Shown here: positions 24,257 through 33,077 of the stretch, piece after piece
How positions within the stretch are numbered: position 1 is the stretch's first letter
How the letters are laid out: the number at the start of each line of letters is the position of its first letter
NCBI RefSeq assembly: GCF_000512915.1
Contig: NZ_CP007034.1
Span: 1,488,001 to 1,552,000, forward strand
Length of the DNA: 64,000 bases
Origin: Barnesiella viscericola DSM 18177
GTDB lineage: Bacteria; Bacteroidota; Bacteroidia; Bacteroidales; Barnesiellaceae
Direction of reading: 5' to 3'
Translations under genes and position numbers: made by a program
The notes under the pieces: generated by a model
The model's database searches: none
Seen by the model: only the letters and a program-made list of their open reading frames with translations
What the model was told of the DNA's origin: nothing

Positions 24257-26287
24257 TCATTCGTCTTCCTGCAACAAATCCAGTACATCACCATCGATGC
24301 TGGCTATATCACGCAACGACGGGTCTTTTTTGAATGCACTTTCCAGATAGGAAAGCGCCAACACCACTTCGTCGACACGATTGGCCGCCACGGCCTTGAT
24401 ATAATTTTCGCGAGCCGAATTACCCAACAGTTTGGCCTTTTCCCAAGCCTGGTCGTTGGCCTTAATAGCCAATAACATGAGCACCTCGTTAAAGGGCGAC
24501 TCGGCCGAAATCTCCTGTATCACCTCTTCATAACGGCCGTTCAATGCGGCCGAGTAAACCTTGGCTTTATGATAGGCTCCCGTATCGGGCAGCTCGGCGG
24601 CCAGCGAATCGGCCTGAACAAATTTCCTTACCGACAGCCAGGCAATTACCTGATTGAGGCGTGTTTCATCGGGTATCTCTTTCATGCCGAGATACGGTAC
24701 AAGCAATTCGGCATCGGGCTTACCCTGCTCGATAAGCATCGCGGCCAGGTCGGTTGCAGCAACCAGGAACTTGGGATAAACCTCCAAGGCCCGTCGGCAG
24801 ATAGCCTCACGCTCGGCCGTCGAATCGGCCATATTGTACAACCGCCAGAACTCGTTTCGAGTGAGGTCTCCACTGTTCTCCCGATAGAGTTCTTTGATTT
24901 CGTCGTCGGTGAGGTAACGGTATTGCGAAAACAACAGTTCGTAGCTTACCCGACGCAATTGCGGCAAATATTGCTCGGTAATCAACGGCCGGTAAAAAGG
25001 TAGCGCTACGACACCGCGCGACTGACGATTGGGGTCGTCGGGATATTTGTCGATAACAGCCTGTATAGCATCGGCCTCTTGACTCTTTCCATCGGCACGC
25101 AGCAGAGCTACCACCCGATCCCAGGTCTCAACCGAGGCATTCGTGCCTATTTCGAGTTGGCGGCGAGTCGACTCGTTCAACTCCTGCAACACAAGCTCCA
25201 TGGCCGACGACATACGCTGTTGGGCCAACTGCTCGTTTTTTGCATAATTACCTTCCGGCGAAGCCGTTCCGGCAATCGAGAAGCTCTTCAACCGGGCATT
25301 GGGGTCATTCTCGACCGCCCGCAATCGCGCTATCAGTTGATTCATCTCTTCCCGATTGTTTCCGTCGTTGAGATTCAATTGGCTTTTGTTTACCGGGAAG
25401 GTCAGATTCACATCTCCCTTCGTATCGCGCAACTGCATCTCGGGCTGCGGGAAGAAACTCTCGTCTTTCACAGCACTGCCGGGTATCTCATATTTCAAGA
25501 AACGCAACGGGTTGACTACCCCCCGGGCAATCACAAAGGTATCACGATACAGCACCCGGTTGTAATTCTCCATGGCCACCATCATGTCGCAACGGAAATC
25601 GTCGTTGGGATTCTCGACATAAGTCGAGTCGTTATATCCTACCAAATCGTCCTTCCGCGACGAGGAAGCCTTGATTTTCACATATTGGGCCAGCGGGTCC
25701 TGCTTCACATCGTAGTCATACATGCGCTCCTGCGTGATGGCATACTCCTGCCCGTCAAAGACAAGCGGGCTGAGAAAGATCATCTTTCCCCGTGTCACGT
25801 TATAGATACCCGGCTGGATAATCATGCGGGCATCGGTCGAAAAGAGTTCTTTGGGAATCTTCACGCGGGTCTTGATGTGAAAGTAGTTACCCTTCACCTC
25901 GATATCGGTAGGCTCGGGCACCACATTATCGGTAATACGCTTGGCCGAGACCACAACTTCTTGCAGCGCAACGGCCGAGGGTTCGAGCTCGACATTGACA
26001 GTCAACTCACCCCGCACGGCCACCTGCTTCTCTTCATAGCCCAGCGACGAGAAGAGCAAGGTGCCCTCCGAATCAATTTTCACCAGATATTTTCCATCTT
26101 CGTTGGTAACCCCAACCAGCTTGTTGGTAGCCGCATTGTAGATGCTCACCCGATACAAAGGTTCGTCATCGAGATTGGTTACCGTTCCCCGCACATTAAT
26201 TTCACGGGCCGACAACGGTAAGGTGACCGCCAAAAGCAATATACCCGCAAGAATACGCAGGTAGATTTTATTATTAAAACTCAACAT
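24257..26287 (-). CDS. Carboxypeptidase-like regulatory domain + OmpA-like + TPR-type envelope protein
   Basis: 676 residues. A signal peptide (to about 27) precedes a carboxypeptidase-regulatory-like domain (NVRGTVTNLDDEPLYRVSIYN... GYEEKQVAV, about 30-110) ending in ALQEVVVSAKR, as in TonB receptors, but no barrel follows. A beta-rich middle (about 125-310) leads to an OmpA-like domain (NLTFPVNKSQLNL... FSIAGTASPEGNYAKNEQLAQQRMSSAM, about 305-385) and an alpha-helical TPR-like tail. It probably sits in the periplasm, anchoring to peptidoglycan or organising the neighbouring beta proteins. It starts 15 nt after the DUF3575 gene and ends 12 nt before the hexa-barrel gene. Confidence 0.75.
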   Translation of the reverse strand: MLSFNNKIYLRILAGILLLAVTLPLSAREINVRGTVTNLDDEPLYRVSIYNAATNKLVGVTNEDGKYLVKIDSEGTLLFSSLGYEEKQVAVRGELTVNVELEPSAVALQEVVVSAKRITDNVVPEPTDIEVKGNYFHIKTRVKIPKELFSTDARMIIQPGIYNVTRGKMIFLSPLVFDGQEYAITQERMYDYDVKQDPLAQYVKIKASSSRKDDLVGYNDSTYVENPNDDFRCDMMVAMENYNRVLYRDTFVIARGVVNPLRFLKYEIPGSAVKDESFFPQPEMQLRDTKGDVNLTFPVNKSQLNLNDGNNREEMNQLIARLRAVENDPNARLKSFSIAGTASPEGNYAKNEQLAQQRMSSAMELVLQELNESTRRQLEIGTNASVETWDRVVALLRADGKSQEADAIQAVIDKYPDDPNRQSRGVVALPFYRPLITEQYLPQLRRVSYELLFSQYRYLTDDEIKELYRENSGDLTRNEFWRLYNMADSTAEREAICRRALEVYPKFLVAATDLAAMLIEQGKPDAELLVPYLGMKEIPDETRLNQVIAWLSVRKFVQADSLAAELPDTGAYHKAKVYSAALNGRYEEVIQEISAESPFNEVLMLLAIKANDQAWEKAKLLGNSARENYIKAVAANRVDEVVLALSYLESAFKKDPSLRDIASIDGDVLDLLQEDE

Positions 26288-26302
26288 AATTGCGAATTAT
26301 AA

Positions 26303-26851
26303 TCATTTGAATATATAGGAAAATGTGACACCCAACCGGATAGGTATCGGCGACCACCTGTACCAATTGGGGGTATCAGGCTTCTGCTCGTCTTCCCGAT
26401 ATTTAAAAGCCCGCAACCGGGCTACACCTACACCCAGCGTCGTTTCCAAATTCCAATGTCGGCTTAGCACGAATACGTAGCCATACGAGACCCCAACTCC
26501 AAAAATATCGCCTTCATAAAAATTTTTGTTAAACTTCACATTGTATAGACCTCCCAAAAGACCGACGCCTACAAAATGGCGGGCCATCGGCCGGTTGAAC
26601 CAATAGCGCAACTCCGGTTGAAGCCTCACATGCGTAGCCTTCATATCGGCAATCGTAAACGAAAACGGGTGAGTCGTTGCACTGATATCGAGAGACAATT
26701 TCTGGTTGAGGCGCATCTCCACCGCCAAATTCGGCGACAAGGTCGCCCAGTCTATCAAGTTACTTTTTAACGCAACACGTTGTGCATCAATTTGTTGAAA
26801 GTTCAGGAAAATACCTGCCAACAACAAGAAACGGAATAAAACTTTTTTCAT
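26303..26851 (-). CDS. DUF3575-family outer-membrane protein
   Basis: 182 residues with a signal peptide (MKKVLFRFLLLAGIFLNFQQIDAQ). The mature part matches DUF3575: RVALKSNLIDWATLSPNLAVEMRLNQKLSLDIS, then QPELRYWFNRPMARHFVGVG and a C-terminal strand LGVTFSYIFK. Proteins of this family are small beta-barrel-like envelope proteins that in Bacteroidetes often open operons with OmpA/DUF3868 proteins, some of them fimbrial. Here no fimbrillin gene follows. It is the first gene of the three-gene operon and has a near-consensus promoter. Confidence 0.85.
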   Translation of the reverse strand: MKKVLFRFLLLAGIFLNFQQIDAQRVALKSNLIDWATLSPNLAVEMRLNQKLSLDISATTHPFSFTIADMKATHVRLQPELRYWFNRPMARHFVGVGLLGGLYNVKFNKNFYEGDIFGVGVSYGYVFVLSRHWNLETTLGVGVARLRAFKYREDEQKPDTPNWYRWSPIPIRLGVTFSYIFK

Positions 26852-26934
26852 ATTTCAACATGATCGTTTCCGATCCCCAATCACACAAAAGATTCCGCAC
26901 TTAGAATCTTAACCCTATTGAACTAAAACGGGAA

Positions 26935-26966
26935 CAAAATTAGTTAAAACACTAATACTTACCAAA
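26935..26966 (-). promoter_or_regulatory. Consensus promoter TTTG-N20-TAATTTTG of the hexa-barrel operon
   Basis: On the minus strand TTTG (26963-26966) and TAATTTTG (26935-26942) are exactly 20 nt apart, matching both elements of the Bacteroidetes sigma-AB consensus. The start codon is about 84 nt downstream of the -7 box. Confidence 0.8.
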
Positions 26967-27065
26967 CCTTGTTCTACTTTTATCTACCTTTTTATATAAA
27001 AAAAACCGTTGCCAGACCCCCAGCAACGGCTATCGCACAATTTGTTAAAAATATACAACAATCTG

Positions 27066-27746
27066 TTAATTATCTCGACGCCCTCCCATGAATATAAGAA
27101 TGTAATACACCAATGTAGCCAGTGAGCCCAAAGCTGCAACTACATAGGTATAAGCCGCCCATTTCAAGGCATCTTGCGCCTGGTCGTGCGTGGTGGCATC
27201 GGTCACGCCCGACTGGTTGAGCCAAGCCAATGCGCGCTGGCTGGCATTGATCTCAACCGGCAAGGTGATGAAACTGAACAGGGTAGTAGCGGCAAACAGA
27301 ATAATGCCGATAAACATAATGGTCGGATAGACCTGTATGGTGAAGATACCTATCAGCAGAATCCACTGTACCCAGTTCGAGGCAAAGCTCACGAAGGGTA
27401 CCAGCGCCGACCGCAGGGTCAGGAACGAGTAGGCCCGGGCATGTTGCACGGCATGGCCGCATTCGTGTGCCGCCACGGCCGCGGCAGCCACACTGTTGCC
27501 ATAGTAAACCTCGCGACTGAGGTTGACCGTGTGGGTCGAGGGGTTGTAGTGGTCGGTCAGGCGACCATCGATCTGGGTCACCTTCACATCATTGATTCCA
27601 TTTTCCTGCAACATGCGCATGGCGATGTCGCGCCCCGTAAGCCCATAGGGGACGGGCACCTTGGAATAACGCTCAAACTTGCTTTGCAACGTACGCTGTA
27701 CGGCAAAGCTCACCAACATAATGACTATAAATAATACGTAAATCAT
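27066..27746 (-). CDS. YugP-type membrane zinc metallopeptidase
   Basis: 226 residues of the Zn_peptidase_2 (YugP) family. An N-terminal membrane helix (MIYVLFIVIMLVSFAV), the zinc motif AAAVAAHECGHAVQHARAY (HExxH form HECGH, about residues 93-97) and three further hydrophobic segments are present at the usual family length. A membrane-bound protease of unknown substrate, thought to act in envelope quality control. It is a single gene, divergent from the activase operon. Confidence 0.88.
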   Translation of the reverse strand: MIYVLFIVIMLVSFAVQRTLQSKFERYSKVPVPYGLTGRDIAMRMLQENGINDVKVTQIDGRLTDHYNPSTHTVNLSREVYYGNSVAAAAVAAHECGHAVQHARAYSFLTLRSALVPFVSFASNWVQWILLIGIFTIQVYPTIMFIGIILFAATTLFSFITLPVEINASQRALAWLNQSGVTDATTHDQAQDALKWAAYTYVVAALGSLATLVYYILIFMGGRRDN

Positions 27747-27815
27747 CTCTTTCTTTCCTTTTTAAACCCGAACATCACACGGCGAAGAGTCGTATCGTGT
27801 TCTATTTCACGGTTG

Positions 27816-27823
27816 CAAATATA
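27816..27823 (-). promoter_or_regulatory. -7 box (TATATTTG) for the zinc metallopeptidase
   Basis: Minus-strand TATATTTG fits TAnnTTTG and is about 70 nt upstream of the ATG. No convincing -33 box. Confidence 0.45.
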
Positions 27824-27979
27824 TAGGAAATCGTGTATCATATATGTTAATGCGCAAGCGGTTATAACCAAATTGTGTTAAATAGGAATATCCGAACAGA
27901 AATTCAGCATATCCGGCAAACCCGCAGAGACAAAAGCTAAAAAAAATTAAAGGCCGTTCCAATTTCGAGAATATCTGTT

Positions 27980-28008
27980 TACATTTGCGTTTGACAACAG
28001 TGTCAAAC
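27980..28008 (+). promoter_or_regulatory. Promoter -7 box and overlapping TetR-type operator
   Basis: TACATTTG (27980-27987) is a -7 box. It is followed at once by the perfect inverted repeat GTTTGACA (27989-27996), 4 nt, TGTCAAAC (28001-28008), which covers the expected transcription start. A repressor bound here would block transcription. The operon ends with a TetR-family gene, so autorepression is the simplest reading. The activase start codon is at 28052. Confidence 0.7.
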
Positions 28009-28051
28009 ATAGTAGACAACACCGATTTTTTTAACTTCAACATATCGACTC

Positions 28052-31000
28052 ATGCAAACGGCCAACTATTACAGAACCGGATTAGACGTGGGCTCTACGA
28101 CAGCCAAGATGGTCATTCTAAACCCACACGGCGAGGTAGTATTCTCGCGCTACGAGCGTCATAACGCTCAGGTAAACCAATTGCTCTGCACCTATTTCGA
28201 CGAGGCGAAAAAGCAGTTGGGCGACATCACGACTGCCATTGCCGTGACCGGCTCGGTGGGCATGGGCACGGCCGAGCAGTTACAAGCCGGATTTACGCAG
28301 GAGGTGGTTGCCGCCACCCGATATGCACAGGAAACCTATCCATCGGCCTCGGCCCTGATCGATATCGGCGGCGAAGATGCCAAAGTGGTACTCTTCCAGG
28401 GCGAGAACATAGACTTGCGCATGAACGGCAACTGCGCCGGCGGTACCGGAGCCTTTATCGACCAAATGGCTGTTCTGCTGGGCGTAAGCATCGAGCAACT
28501 GAACCGGCTGGCTCTGCAAGCAGAGCACATACACCCCATTGCCGCCCGCTGTGGAGTATTCTCAAAGACCGATATCCAGAATCTGGTGAGCCGGAACGTA
28601 CCCCTTGCCGACATCGCCGCCTCGATATTCCATGCGGTTGCCGTGCAGACAATCGTCACGCTGTCACGAGGCTGGACCTTCCGTCCGCCCATTCTGCTAT
28701 GCGGGGGGCCGCTCACCTTTATCCCCGCCCTCCGCAAAACTTTTGCCGACTATCTGCAAATTGCCGAAAGCGATTTCATTCTCCCCTCGGGAGGCAATCT
28801 GCTGCCGGCTCTGGGCTGTGCCTTGTGCGCCGATGGGAATCGCCTCACCACCCTCCCGGCCCTGTCACAAGCCATTTCACGACAGGCCGACACTCATCGC
28901 AAAGCCTCCCTGCCACCCCTCTTTTCCTCACCCCGGGAGTATGACCGATGGAAAGAGGAAAAGGCTCGCTACAACTGGCCTGTACTCCCGCTGAAACCAG
29001 GACGACAAGAGGCGGTCCTCGGCATCGACTCGGGATCGACCACCACCAAAATCGTCGTGGCTGCTCCCGACGGCTCCATTCTCTTCACCCACTACGCCCC
29101 CAACCTGGGCAATCCCATCGAGGCGGTGCGCAGGGGGCTCACCGAACTCAAACAACAGTGCGATACCCGACAGACCGAACTGGCATTCATAGGCTCCTGC
29201 TCGACCGGTTACGGCGAAGAGCTGATCAAAGCGGCATTCGCCCTCGACGGAAGCATGATTGAAACCATGGCTCACTACAAGGCAGCCAGGCAAATGGCTC
29301 CCGACGTGAGCTTTATACTCGACATCGGCGGGCAAGACATGAAAGCTATCTTTGTCAAGCAAGGAGCCATTATCCGCATGGAGTTGAACGAAGCCTGCTC
29401 GTCGGGGTGCGGCTCTTTCATCGAGACCTTTGCCCGCACACTGGGGCACAAGGTATCCGACTTTGCCCAGGCCGCCTGCACAGCCTCTCGGCCGTGTGAC
29501 CTGGGGACCCGCTGCACCGTCTTCATGAACTCGAAAGTCAAACAGGTCCTGCGCGAGGGAGCTTCCATTGCCGACATTGCGGCCGGACTCTCCTACTCGG
29601 TCGTGAAGAACTGTCTCTACAAGGTATTAAAACTGAAACACGGCAAAGAGCTGGGCGAGACTATTGTCGTACAAGGCGGCACCATGCACAACGACGCCGT
29701 CGTGCGAGCCTTCGAACTGGAAACCGGCCGGCAGGTGGTCCGCAGTAACCACCCCGAACTGATGGGAGCTTACGGGTGTGCCCTGCAAGCCCTGGAACAA
29801 CAGGCTGCACCCCGGTCTCTCGACACCCTGCTGGCATCGACCGGTTATGACAGCCGGCAGATCCAGTGCAGCGGCTGCGAGAACCGCTGCTTCGTGTGCC
29901 GCTACACCTTCCCCAACGGCAACACCTTCTACTCGGGCAACAAATGCGAACGGATATTCACCAACCGCGGCGAAAGCGAGAGACCCGGCGAGAACCTCTA
30001 CTCCTACAAATACAAGTTGCTGTTCGACCGACCTACCTCGTCCCAAGGACACCTGGTCGTAGGTATCCCCCGAGTACTCAACATGTACGAAAACTATCCC
30101 TTCTGGCATGCCCTTTTCGCCCATTGCGGCATCGGGGTAGTACTCTCCGACCTGTCGAATTTCGTCAGCTACGAAAAGGCTCTCAACACCGTCATGTCCG
30201 ACAACATCTGCTTCCCCGCCAAACTGGTACACAGCCACATACAGAATCTCGTACAAAAAAAGGTCGACCGCATCTTTCTCCCCTACGTCATCTACGAGCA
30301 CGAGAGCGACGCCAAGATGTCGAACAGCTACAACTGCCCTATCGTCGCCGGCTACTCCGACGTGATACGCAGCGCCATGTCGCCCGACATTCCCGTCGAC
30401 TCGCCGGCCATCACGTTTGCCAACCTCGAACTGCTCACCAAACAATGCACCCGCTATCTCCACACGCTGGGCATCTCACACGAGTTGGCCGACGAAGCGG
30501 TAAAACGGGCCTGGCAGTCCCAACGGCAATACACCCTCGACATTCGACAAAAAGCCGAAGCCATCGTGCGGGAGAGCCGTCAGAAGGGTGAGCCTATCAT
30601 TCTGCTGGCCGGACGCCCCTACCATACCGACCCGCTCATTCAGCACAAACTCTCCGAGATGATTGTCAATCTGGGAGTGAACGTAATCTCGGACGACATT
30701 GTGCGCGACCATACCGACATCGACACCCACGACACCTACCTCGTGAAACAATGGGCCTACATGAACCGAATCTTGAAAGCAGCCGAATGGGTGGCCCGGC
30801 AAGGCAACGACATTCATTTCGTGCAGATGACCTCGTTCGGGTGCGGCCCCGACGCCTTCCTGCTCGACGAGATACGCGACATTCTGCATCGCAACGGCAA
30901 GCCCTTCACGCTGCTGAAAATCGACGACGTGAACAACATCGGCTCCCTCAAACTGCGGGTTCGTTCGCTGGTCGAGAGCCTGCGCCAAAACAACCGCCCC

Positions 31001-32248
31001 GCCACGACCGAGGCGTTCCGCACAACCCGGATATTCCGCAAGAGCGACCGGAAGCGGAAAATCATAGCCCCCTTCATGTCGGAGTACATCACCCCCATGC
31101 TGGTTCCCCTCTTCAAACTGTCGGGATACGACGTCGAAGTGTTGCCGCCCAGCGACACCGCCTCGGCCGAAACGGGCCTGAAATATGCCAACAACGAAGT
31201 CTGCTACCCCGCCACCCTCATCGTGGGCGACATCATCAATGCCCTGCAATCGGGTCGATACGACCTCGACCATATTGCCGTAGCCATCACCCAAACCGGC
31301 GGACAATGCCGTGCCACCAATTACCTGGCTCTCATCAAACGGGCCATGCTCGATGCCGGATTCGGCCATGTGCCGGTTGTCACCCTGGGATTGGGTCGGA
31401 AAGCGGTCAACGAGCAGGAGGGGTTCAACTTGAAATGGGGCAAAATTATCTCGGTCGCCCTCAATGCCTTGCTCTATACCGACACCCTATCGAAACTCTA
31501 TCACGCTTCGGTCGTGCGCGAGCGCGAACCGGGTGCAGCCGCCCGCCTGCGCGACCAATATCTGGCCATGGCCGAGAAACCCATTCTCGACAACACCCCC
31601 TCGAAACTGGTGGAGTATGCGGATCGAGCAGCCCGGGATTTCAATGGAATATGCCTCGACAAAGAGTGCCCGAGGGTAGGAGTCGTAGGCGAGATATTCC
31701 TGAAATTCAACTCATTTGCCCATCAGCACGTTGTCCGTTTCCTCACCGGGCAAGGCATCGAGGTGGCTCCCCCCTTGCTGCTGCCCTTTTTCATGCAGGG
31801 ATTTGTCAACCGCGACAACAAGGAGTCGATGCTCTTGTTGAAACAGCACATACCCCATTTCATCTCACAGCTGGCCTACCGGCTCATCGGCAAGCGAATA
31901 GCGATGTTCAACCGGGCCGCTTCGGAGTTCCGCTACTTTGTCCCCTTTACCGACATCTACGAAGAGGCCGAAAACACCCGCAACATCGTATCGGGAGCCG
32001 CTCAATTCGGCGAGGGCTGGTTGCTCCCGGCCGAGATTATCGAGTTTACGAAACAAGGGATACACAACGTCATTTCGCTTCAACCCTTCGGCTGCATTGC
32101 CAACCACATTGTATCGAAAGGTATTGAAAAACGGCTGCGCACGCTCTATCCCGAATTAAATTTACTATCTTTGGATTTTGACAGCGGAGTAAGCAGCGTA
32201 AACGTGACCAACCGATTATTACTGTTCACCCATCATTTGAGAGCCTAA
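28052..32248 (+). CDS. 2-hydroxyacyl-CoA dehydratase activase, large fused form
   Basis: 1398 residues. Two BadF/BcrA-type ASKHA ATPase domains lie in tandem: GLDVGSTTAKMV (about 9-20) with NGNCAGGTGAF (about 126), and GIDSGSTTTKIV (about 324-335) with NEACSSGCGSFIE (about 448). The paired domains carry the Cys residues that hold a [4Fe-4S] cluster in HgdC-type activases. A cluster CSGCENRCFVC (C-x2-C-x3-C-x2-C, about 606) and a DUF2229-like region plus an HgdB-like C-terminal part (about 680-1398) follow. Such proteins drive ATP-dependent electron injection into dehydratases. No separate dehydratase subunits lie nearby, so the C-terminal part may be the partner. It is co-transcribed with the TetR gene 15 nt downstream. 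Confidence 0.85.
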   Translation: MQTANYYRTGLDVGSTTAKMVILNPHGEVVFSRYERHNAQVNQLLCTYFDEAKKQLGDITTAIAVTGSVGMGTAEQLQAGFTQEVVAATRYAQETYPSASALIDIGGEDAKVVLFQGENIDLRMNGNCAGGTGAFIDQMAVLLGVSIEQLNRLALQAEHIHPIAARCGVFSKTDIQNLVSRNVPLADIAASIFHAVAVQTIVTLSRGWTFRPPILLCGGPLTFIPALRKTFADYLQIAESDFILPSGGNLLPALGCALCADGNRLTTLPALSQAISRQADTHRKASLPPLFSSPREYDRWKEEKARYNWPVLPLKPGRQEAVLGIDSGSTTTKIVVAAPDGSILFTHYAPNLGNPIEAVRRGLTELKQQCDTRQTELAFIGSCSTGYGEELIKAAFALDGSMIETMAHYKAARQMAPDVSFILDIGGQDMKAIFVKQGAIIRMELNEACSSGCGSFIETFARTLGHKVSDFAQAACTASRPCDLGTRCTVFMNSKVKQVLREGASIADIAAGLSYSVVKNCLYKVLKLKHGKELGETIVVQGGTMHNDAVVRAFELETGRQVVRSNHPELMGAYGCALQALEQQAAPRSLDTLLASTGYDSRQIQCSGCENRCFVCRYTFPNGNTFYSGNKCERIFTNRGESERPGENLYSYKYKLLFDRPTSSQGHLVVGIPRVLNMYENYPFWHALFAHCGIGVVLSDLSNFVSYEKALNTVMSDNICFPAKLVHSHIQNLVQKKVDRIFLPYVIYEHESDAKMSNSYNCPIVAGYSDVIRSAMSPDIPVDSPAITFANLELLTKQCTRYLHTLGISHELADEAVKRAWQSQRQYTLDIRQKAEAIVRESRQKGEPIILLAGRPYHTDPLIQHKLSEMIVNLGVNVISDDIVRDHTDIDTHDTYLVKQWAYMNRILKAAEWVARQGNDIHFVQMTSFGCGPDAFLLDEIRDILHRNGKPFTLLKIDDVNNIGSLKLRVRSLVESLRQNNRPATTEAFRTTRIFRKSDRKRKIIAPFMSEYITPMLVPLFKLSGYDVEVLPPSDTASAETGLKYANNEVCYPATLIVGDIINALQSGRYDLDHIAVAITQTGGQCRATNYLALIKRAMLDAGFGHVPVVTLGLGRKAVNEQEGFNLKWGKIISVALNALLYTDTLSKLYHASVVREREPGAAARLRDQYLAMAEKPILDNTPSKLVEYADRAARDFNGICLDKECPRVGVVGEIFLKFNSFAHQHVVRFLTGQGIEVAPPLLLPFFMQGFVNRDNKESMLLLKQHIPHFISQLAYRLIGKRIAMFNRAASEFRYFVPFTDIYEEAENTRNIVSGAAQFGEGWLLPAEIIEFTKQGIHNVISLQPFGCIANHIVSKGIEKRLRTLYPELNLLSLDFDSGVSSVNVTNRLLLFTHHLRA

Positions 32249-32263
32249 CTACACGATACAACC

Positions 32264-32908
32264 ATGAGACCCCAACCTACCCGTACAGTCCCCAAAAGCG
32301 GAACCACCGAGAATATAGAATCGCGCATTATCGAAGCCGCCAAGCAAGAGTTTATCGAAAAGGGATTCGAGCAAACCTCGATGAGCGACATCGCTGCCGT
32401 CGTGGGAATAAACCGTCCCACTCTGCACTACTATTTCAGGACGAAGGACAAGATGTTTCAAGCCGTTTTTGCCTCGATTGTGAGCAATTTCCTGCCCCAC
32501 ATCGATGCCATCTTCTCCAAGCAGGAACCGTTTGAAAAAAAGTTGGGCGAGATTATCGACGTCTATTTCGATATCTTCACGGCCAATCCCCTGTTGCCCA
32601 AGTTTATCATCGGTGAGATTCATCGCGACGTCGACCACCTGATCGACACGCTTTACATCTTAAAATTTGACCAATATCTGCACCACATCGGCGAACTGCT
32701 CCAACAGGAAATCGACAGGAACCACCTCAAAAAGGTCCCCTTGCAGTTTATCTTCATGACCTTTTACAGCCAACTCACCTTCCCGTTCCTCAGCCACAAC
32801 CTTTCCAAGCGACTCTTCTTTCACGACAATCCCGAGGAGTATACCCGATTCCTGGCCGAGTGGAAACAACACATCATCGCACAAATCACCCGGCTCCTAT
32901 ATCCTTGA
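32264..32908 (+). CDS. TetR/AcrR-family transcriptional regulator
   Basis: 214 residues. The N-terminal TetR DNA-binding domain is clear: IIEAAKQEFIEKGFEQTSMSDIAAVVGINRPTLHYYFRTKDKMFQAVFAS (about 23-72), with the helix-turn-helix in the centre. The C-terminal ligand domain is all-helical and not assignable to a ligand. The gene begins 15 nt after the activase gene and is probably translated from the same transcript. The perfect palindrome over the activase transcription start (27989-28008) is its likely operator, giving autoregulation. Confidence 0.9.
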   Translation: MRPQPTRTVPKSGTTENIESRIIEAAKQEFIEKGFEQTSMSDIAAVVGINRPTLHYYFRTKDKMFQAVFASIVSNFLPHIDAIFSKQEPFEKKLGEIIDVYFDIFTANPLLPKFIIGEIHRDVDHLIDTLYILKFDQYLHHIGELLQQEIDRNHLKKVPLQFIFMTFYSQLTFPFLSHNLSKRLFFHDNPEEYTRFLAEWKQHIIAQITRLLYP

Positions 32909-32963
32909 TACGAGAGGGTGTGGCAGAGAGATTCGGCTCCCATCATGTCCCGCACAAAAAGAA

Positions 32964-32993
32964 CGACTCCGTCGAATCACTTCGCCGGAGTCG
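32964..32993 (-). terminator. Terminator at the end of the B12 operon
   Basis: CGACTCCG (32964-32971) pairs with CGGAGTCG (32986-32993), followed on the minus strand by TTCTTTTTGT. A near copy occurs at 34248-34279 after the paralogous gene. Confidence 0.8.
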
Positions 32994-32996
32994 CCC

Positions 32997-33018
32997 AAAC
33001 CCTATGGCAGTAGGGTTT
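32997..33018. repeat. Short hairpin AAACCCTA-N6-TAGGGTTT
   Basis: Perfect 8-bp inverted repeat with loop TGGCAG, between the DUF4465 gene end and its terminator. The same core with the same loop occurs at 34284-34299, next to the second terminator, showing that the whole 3' unit was duplicated with the gene. Confidence 0.6.
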
Positions 33019-33077
33019 TAACTAATCAAACATATACACTTCTATAATAGTCACTTGCACTATTCGATATATAATGG

